Positions 58,169 to 64,000 of a stretch of DNA of 64,000 nt are shown piece after piece. Source of the DNA: Cryptomeria japonica (lineage: Eukaryota; Streptophyta; Pinopsida; Cupressales; Cupressaceae); assembly GCF_030272615.1 (NCBI RefSeq), contig NC_081415.1:598181335-598245334 (forward strand). Direction: 5' to 3'. Every line of letters starts with the position of its first letter. The stretch's first letter is position 1. The notes beneath the pieces are model-generated. The model did no database searches, was not told the origin of the DNA, and worked only from the letters and a program-made list of their open reading frames with translations. The position numbers and the translations under genes are program-made.

Positions 58169-59852
58169 CAACTCAGTGAGGCTAACCAGACAATATTCTC
58201 AACTGGTCACTGGCATGTAGCACTAATGGCAGGCAGAGTAAATGAAATATCAGAAGAAACTACAGACAAGTGGGATATATTCTTTGTTGAAAAAGAGAAA
58301 CAAGAAGAGCTTAAGAAACCAAAGACTTTTAAAGTCTATCAAAAAGAAAAGGACAAGGATAAGAGGAAAGGCAAGGTAGGTGGACCTCTGAGCATAAAGG
58401 TGACAGATAACTTACCCCCACCTTCCTTTGATACTCCACTAGCACCTCCTTCTGATACTCCACCAACAACAAAGAGTATGGAGACAACACATGAAGATAT
58501 AAATCCTGATTCAAAAGTGTTGTACACAATGAATATCGACACATAGGAAGTAAACATTGTGGTTGATAAGGAATCAAGTGAGAAAAGAGATGTGGAAACT
58601 GAGCCACTGATAGAAGACACAACAATTGAAACAAATGCTGAAGATACAGTTGAAGACATTAAAATTGGGAGTGAGCAACAAACTAAACAGACAACGGATA
58701 TAGGAAAGGCAGATACCACAGGTGTACATACTGATGTATCTACTGGGCATCCAAAAAATAATGAGACTGAAAAACCTACCAAGTCACTGGTAGTAGACAA
58801 TACAGAGGCACCATCAGAAAAACCATCATTAGAGAGCACAAAGAACCCGATAAAGACACACACAGAGAAACAGGCAGAGAAACAAGATTCATAGGTACAT
58901 ACACAGACAGTTCTGATAAACCTAAACCTTTGGTAGTGGAAATGCAGAGACAAACTGACCTCCAGAGAAAGAGGAAAGTAAAGCTATTACTACCACCGGT
59001 GGATTACAAATTGTAAAGGTAGTTGGACAGTCATCTAGAAACTATATGACTGAATTTAGACCAACCAATGTGACAGAGGTATTACTAGATTCTATCAAGA
59101 AAATAACAGACTATAATGCACTAGCATATAAGGCTATAGATGACACTTTATCAATTTTGAAATTGATAGCACCTAAGTGTAATATAGAGAATAAAGATTC
59201 ATTGACCCAATTAGACACATTGTCTAAGTACATAACCGACAACCTACTAACAATTGATCAAATCAATGAGGAGACATTCAAAGAGAAAATGAACAAAGAG
59301 AAGGAAAAATTCTTTGAGGAGACAGTCAAGAAAAATAAGGAACATATGGATACCTTATTACCGGTACTAGGCAAGACAATTTTGGACTTCAAGAAACTAT
59401 ACAGAGATACATGCAAAACAAACATTTTAACAAAAGATATAGATAAAGAGATCAACATAGCTCAAAAAGAAATCAATGATATTGCTGACAACTTGATAGG
59501 TTCATTGGATTCAATATCAGTAGTAGAACACGAAATTACCGGATTTGAAGCAAAAATAGAAAAACTTGAAAAAGATAAGGAAAGATTAAGGTTTAAGGCA
59601 AAAGAACTGAAGTGCAAACTAATTCCTAAACTGGATATCTTCATCTCTTTGAAAAAATAGATTTCTGAGGCTCTTGTTCCAGGACTTAAGACACCAGAAG
59701 AGAAATTGCACTTTCTCACTGGTACAATTCAGAGGACTGAAGCATCACTGAAAGATAGTGAGAGATTCTACAACAGTCTGAATGTTGCCTTAGCAAATTT
59801 ATATCAAATCATAACAACCAGTTATAGGGATCATGATAGGAACTACAATTGA
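58169..59852 (+). pseudogene. Unrecognised ORF of element G (acidic linker plus coiled coil)
   Basis: Readable as QLSEANQTIFSTGHWHVALM, RVNEISEETTDKWDIFFVEK, a Lys-rich patch (KDKDKRKGK), a Pro/Thr-rich and acidic linker, then from 59046 (other frame) about 270 residues of helical, Lys/Glu/Asp-rich coiled-coil sequence (TEVLLDSIKKITDYNAL to LANLYQIITTSYRDHD). In-frame stops at 58544, 58892 and 59658 are all TAG. One frameshift lies between 58895 and 59045. No known domain. Candidates are an accessory or gag-like protein of a non-autonomous element. The position just before the polypurine tract is where Sirevirus-type elements can carry an extra ORF, but no transmembrane segment is seen. Confidence 0.6.
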
Positions 59853-60053
59853 CATTCAATGACAACCTTTGTCATTGATTCCAAAAGGGAGTAGTAGAGG
59901 ATGAGAAAAAGAAATAAGGATAAGAAAAATGTATGACAAAAGAGATCATCTACTCAGGGGGAGCACACAGTTTTGACCATTTTGGACAACATTTTTGGAT
60001 GCACATTTTGGCTTTTTCTCATGAGTGTTGCCATCAATGCCAAAGGGGGAGAT

Positions 60054-60833
60054 TGTTGGAAAATGAACACTCCAATGAGAAATTGTAGGTGATTGAAAGT
60101 ATTGTCATTGATGACAACCTTACAATCCTATGGCACCAACATTGATAGACTCTACATCGACATACAGTTCACCGGCAGTGAAAAGATGTTCACTGGCACC
60201 CTGGCCGACAAGATTTTGTTTATTGTATTTTGTATTTATTTGTAAAATCTTTTTGAAATCTGACAAGGCATATAGTAATAAGGCTCATATATAAGTATGA
60301 GATCTTAGAGAAAATTTGTAATGAGGAATATGCAAGATGGATAATTTGTGCGAATATTAAGGCAGATTGTGGAATAAGGTTTATGATTGTTGCATGAGCT
60401 TAAATCGGTACTGAACCTGGCATAGCAGATGCTGATCCAAAGTAGTACATGATATTGGATTTACTTAATCCATTTTTTCTAAGTTAGTGAGACTTCTCTT
60501 TTGTATTTAAGCAGTGAGCTTTAGGCAGTTGGCCTTCCTGCATGTGTAGGCCCCTATTGTATCAGTAATATTCACTTATTGGCCAGTAAGAGAATATTGT
60601 GGGTCACAAATCCCACCGAGGTTTTTCTCACATCGGGTTTCCTCATTAAAAATATTGTGTTATGGTGTGCTTTCCATGTTGTGGTTGTTTTTCTTATTTA
60701 CTGCATTAATTCTTGTTTACCGGTATACTGTTTTGAGATGCAATTCATTTAATAAGTTAAGAAAATCCATTAACTGGCAAGATACTGATTCACCCACCCC
60801 CCCCCCCTCTCAGTATCTTTGGGAATCCTAACA
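60054..60833 (+). repeat. 3' LTR of element G
   Basis: 780 bp, TGTTGGAAAATGAAC to GGGAATCCTAACA. It contains the shared copia block (about 60598-60668) and a 10-bp perfect stem, AAGATACTGA/TCAGTATCTT (60779-60819), around an 11-C run, ending 14 bp before the LTR end. Confidence 0.85.
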
Positions 60834-61636
60834 TAAAGCTCAGTGTGATGTGGATCATAAATGGATTGGATAATATGGGAGGGGGATTAATGATTGAATA
60901 GGATTGGATGTGATGAGGAATATGATTGGGTTGGATTGGATGAGATGGGAAAACTAATTGAATATAATAGGATTGGATTATGGAAATGAGATAAATGGAT
61001 TATAACCAATGACAAGGGAGAACCAAAGTTTGGTAAAAGGATGGATGAATGGAGGGATATATTGTTTGGATAGGAGATATATGTATTGAGTGGATGGATA
61101 TGGATAGGATATGGAGGAATAACTGATGGAGGGTAGGATGGTGGAGACCCAAGGACTATGTTGCAAAGGAGTGGCCTGCCCCGTACTAGAGGTAGTGGAA
61201 TTAAGGATGGAAGGATGGTGGATAAAGATGTATGAGATGGAAGGATAATGTGTAATGTATATAGATGGTAGATGAATTAAGGCTTGTATTTTCCAAAGCA
61301 TACATGGAGATTACATTTCTTCTAGCTTCATCAAGATCAAAGGTAGGAATGGAGGATGCAGTGGTATAGGTTGGGGAATACAAGATAGAGGATATAGATA
61401 GGATAGTCTAGATCAAATATAGGAAAAGAGGATGGACTTAGATAGGATGTGGAATATGAGGTGGAGGATGTGGATAGGATAATCAAAATCAAAGATGGGG
61501 AATGAGGATGGAATTTGATAGGATTATAGATAGTGGATGGATGATAAATGGATTATGTGGATGGTAGGATAGCATTGATGAAGCTTTCCCCCAAGTGTAG
61601 AGTGCAAGAAGATGAGGGGATTACACATGATGCATG
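60834..61636 (-). other. Purine-rich GGAT-type low-complexity region of element H
   Basis: Plus strand is rich in GGAT, GGATGG and ATGGATAGGAT motifs in an irregular order. It is not a clean microsatellite. No coding motif. It lies downstream (minus sense) of the conserved post-integrase block and is read here as the 3' non-coding part of element H. Confidence 0.5.
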
Positions 61637-61678
61637 TTTACCAAGTTTTCATCATGGTACTTATCCAAGGTGCCACTA
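61637..61678 (-). repeat. Block shared with the post-integrase region of gypsy F
   Basis: On minus, GTGGCACCTTGGATAAGTAC and the following 22 bases match 55636-55677 of element F at 37 of 42 positions. Both copies are preceded by an A-rich AAAAACAAAAAAAGT-like stretch. This ties the minus-strand remnant H to gypsy elements of the F type. Confidence 0.75.
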
Positions 61679-61699
61679 GAAGCGGTTTTCACGATTTTT

Positions 61700-64000
61700 T
61701 CTCTTTACTTTTTTTTTGTTTCTGTTTTTTCATTTAATTGTTTTTTGGAAATAGTTTATATGGATAAGAATGAGGATAAGGATGTGGATAAGTGGATTCG
61801 AAGGATATTTGATAGGTGATAGGGAGATGGAGGAAGGACTCGAGCATCTTGTTCCATGGAAGGTATCTCTTAATGATGTGCTACATTGACGCAAGATAAT
61901 TGGAGGCATGCTCATATATGTTGGTAGAAATAGATGGGGAGATGGAATGGATGGATAAGGATTTATGCAAAATATTGGATCAAAGGGATGGGATTATGAA
62001 AAATGGATGTTGGATAATGGATGGGGTGTTGGAAGACTTATGGAAAAATGGATGGAGATGTTAGGAAGATCAACATTTGCACACACCTTGAAGGGTGGTT
62101 GAGTTGTGGAGGAGAGGATTTTAAATTATATGGAAGATAAGATGTAGATTTTGGGACATGAGGACCCAAAATAGATGAAGAGGATGATGGACTTAACATA
62201 GTTGATTTTAAGACGTAAGGGCCCAAAATGGATTTTGAAAATGGAGGATTGGAGGACTTATGAGGGGAGGGAGATTTTGGATTAACAAGTTTGGATGCCA
62301 ATTTGGATTTTACTTTGAGATGCATTTCTTCTATGAGTTTCTTGGGAATCCACATAGTTTTTGATTTTTTCTTTCTTTTGGATCATATTTTTCTTTTCTT
62401 GAGCATGTCTTTTTGAGGGGACATATTGATCCTTGGATTTTTGTGGACTTTTTTCTCTATGCATTTTAGATTTGGAATCCAAATTGTTTCCAATAGAAAT
62501 GGTATGGGTGCATGAGGATGGATAACTTGCAGGTTTTCTAGATGGGATGATGGAGGGAGAATGTTGGAAGGAATTCAAAGATGTGTGCCTTTGTTGATAT
62601 TTCTTAGGGATCATTTGAGGTGATGGAGTGGTGGATGGAGGGATGTAAGGACCCAAGATGGATGGAAGGGATGAAGAGTTTACCTTTTGAACATAAGAAA
62701 ACAAAATAGATGAGAAAGATGGGGGATGGTGTGATTTTCATTTATAAGAAGTGATTTTGGATTTAGGAGGGATGGAAGAATACCAACATCTTGAACATTA
62801 GCTTTGTAGCCAAGGCCATATGAACTCGTATTTTCTTTGACTTGAAGGGGTTCCAATATACCTTGTTCATGGAGGCCTAACCCTTTATCTTGATAATTTA
62901 TTTTTCAATGGGATACTTATTATTTTAGAAACAAGATGCGAGTCCATTTTGAGGGAGATGGGATACGGGAGGAGTTGTAAGCTCTTGGAGGAAACTAGAG
63001 TGGATGAAGGTGAAAGAGCCAAGTTGATAGGTATGGGATTCATGAATAGCTTGGATAGGTGTGATGGTATCTTGTGTAGGATTGGGAAGTTGTGGGGAAT
63101 TAAGATCATGTGGGGGATTAGGAGGAGTATTAGGATCTGAGATGGATTGGTATTATGACATGGAGATGGAGAAATAATTTGATCTTGACTTGGGATGGGA
63201 TCATGTGGTGGAGTGGAAGGGGTGATTGGATCTTCAGATGGGAGGGGATTGTGTGATGGAATGGAGGGGATACATGTAGTTTGAGATGGAAGGGGATCAT
63301 GAGATAGAGTGGAGAGCAGACATGGATTTTGAGATGAAGAGATATCATGAGATGGAGGTATTCCTTGATCTTGAGGGGGAGAGTGATCTAAGCTAGCATG
63401 ATTCGGAACAAGCTCTTGACATGTTGGGAGTTGGCGAGATGTTGTGATGGAGGAGAAGGTGGATTTTGCAACTTGGATAGATGGAGGGATGAGGGTATCA
63501 TGAAGCTTAGGGAATTGAGGGTTGACTTGATTTGGAGGGGATGGAGATGGATGTAGGAATTGAGAAGATTGGGAAGATTTGTTTAGAGGTGGGTATTTTT
63601 TCTCCTTTGCTAGTATTTCTTGGATAAAATTACAGAGAAAGGACTTGGAGGAAGTGGATGGTGTGGATTTCGAAGGATTAGAATTATGTGAAGGTTTAGA
63701 ATTAGATGAAAGATTGGATTGGGATGTGGATGGGAGAGAAGATAGAGGTATATATAATGGATAGGAGAGGTATGTGGATGAGGGATAATATGAAGACATG
63801 GATGGGGAATAAGATTGATTTCCCTTGTCAAAGGTAGGGGAAGTATAAGAGATGTGAGATGAATTGGGATTGACTTGGTAAGTGGGTTGGGGTGGGAGAC
63901 ATGGATAGGATGAAGTTGGATAAATTTAAGGCATGTATGAGCTCGATGGGAATGGTTGATAGGGTGATCCTTGAACTTCCATAACCATTTCCTCAAACCA
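61700..64000 (-). pseudogene. Element H: Pro/Ser/His-rich ORFs, gypsy-like, no pol visible
   Basis: On minus, from the right edge: WFEEMVMEVQGSPYQPFPSS, a stop, then the 304-residue frame 63799-62885. That frame contains a core (SFLCNFIQEILAKEKKYPPL) and about five diverged copies of a ~19-residue repeat of the type SHDPLPSQTTCIPSIP (63390-63150). Frames 62704-62282 and 62355-62038 continue, with three copies of an ILGPY/HVPKST motif and a basic KKEKIKN stretch. The composition suggests a disordered protein segment following a gag. The usual protease, RT and integrase are missing before the post-pol block at 61678. Real coding status uncertain. Confidence 0.4.

Larger units (their letters stand above)
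58169..60833 (+). mobile_element. Copia-type element G, 3' part, with unrecognised ORF and no visible pol
   Basis: Right end: polypurine tract AAAGGGGGAGA (60042-60052) and LTR 60054-60833, both in the style of elements B and D. The LTR has the same hairpin and shared block. The internal part has no protease, integrase or RT in the window, only the ORF at 58169-59852. The 5' half is absent because of the junction with F. Confidence 0.75.

Noticed and set aside
58329-58953. Antisense ORFs of 101 and 204 codons opposite the G ORF
   Set aside because: Ser/Val/Phe-rich shadow of the acidic sense frame; no motif.
39425-60833. The unknown ORF left of F (39425-44133) and the ORF of G (58169-59852) as one gene split by F
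   Set aside because: Orientation fits, but no continuous alignment or TSD supports it, and F's right end is lost; kept only as a possibility.

Overview
This window reads as plant nuclear DNA that is almost entirely retrotransposon. It holds nested Ty1/copia elements primed by the initiator-Met tRNA, a Tat/Ogre-like Ty3/gypsy element with a second RNase H, solo and rearranged LTRs, and tRNA-derived SINE-like repeats. Only one convincing host gene is present, a short intronless DUF4408/DUF761-type gene found in land plants. The density of old, degraded elements and the long AT-rich spacers fit a large seed-plant genome, possibly a gymnosperm; that last point is inference. No rRNA, tRNA gene, organelle insert or CRISPR array was seen.

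Layout. 1-12135: copia element A (gag end, minus) and degraded copia element C (pol, minus) share one ~0.89 kb LTR. Full-length copia B (978-7639, minus, TSD ATTTG) is inserted in that LTR. 12136-16772: rearranged long-LTR gypsy remnant E. 17012-23078: copia D (plus), with most of its 5' LTR lost. 23079-25006: 3' tail and LTR of another element (I). 25007-29598: AT-rich spacer with a dimeric SINE-like repeat. 29604-31968: 2.37 kb solo LTR with TSD TATAC. 31974-34223: AT-rich spacer with an LTR remnant. 34224-34862: host gene on minus, with a TATA box just upstream and a 124-bp degenerate copy of its middle part at 37474-37597. 38500-39420: LTR-like DNA. 39425-44133: unrecognised ORF remnant, split by a 2.9 kb composite insert that carries a striking array of palindromes. 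44134-58168: Tat-lineage gypsy F (plus), whose 3' LTR is cut and fused at 58169 to copia-type element G. G (58169-60833) carries an unrecognised ORF but no visible pol. 60834-64000: minus-strand gypsy-like remnant H, with Pro/Ser/His-rich ORFs and the same post-integrase block as F but no pol in view.

The transposon genes are all pseudogenes. Most interruptions are TAG, TAA or TGA at positions where the sister copies keep Gln or Trp, as expected from C-to-T decay of methylated DNA. The most interesting structural signals are a hairpin near the 3' end of copia LTRs of different families (conserved C-rich loop, different but still paired stems), the palindrome array at 40.4-42.5 kb, the LTR shared by A and C, and the pol-less elements G and H.
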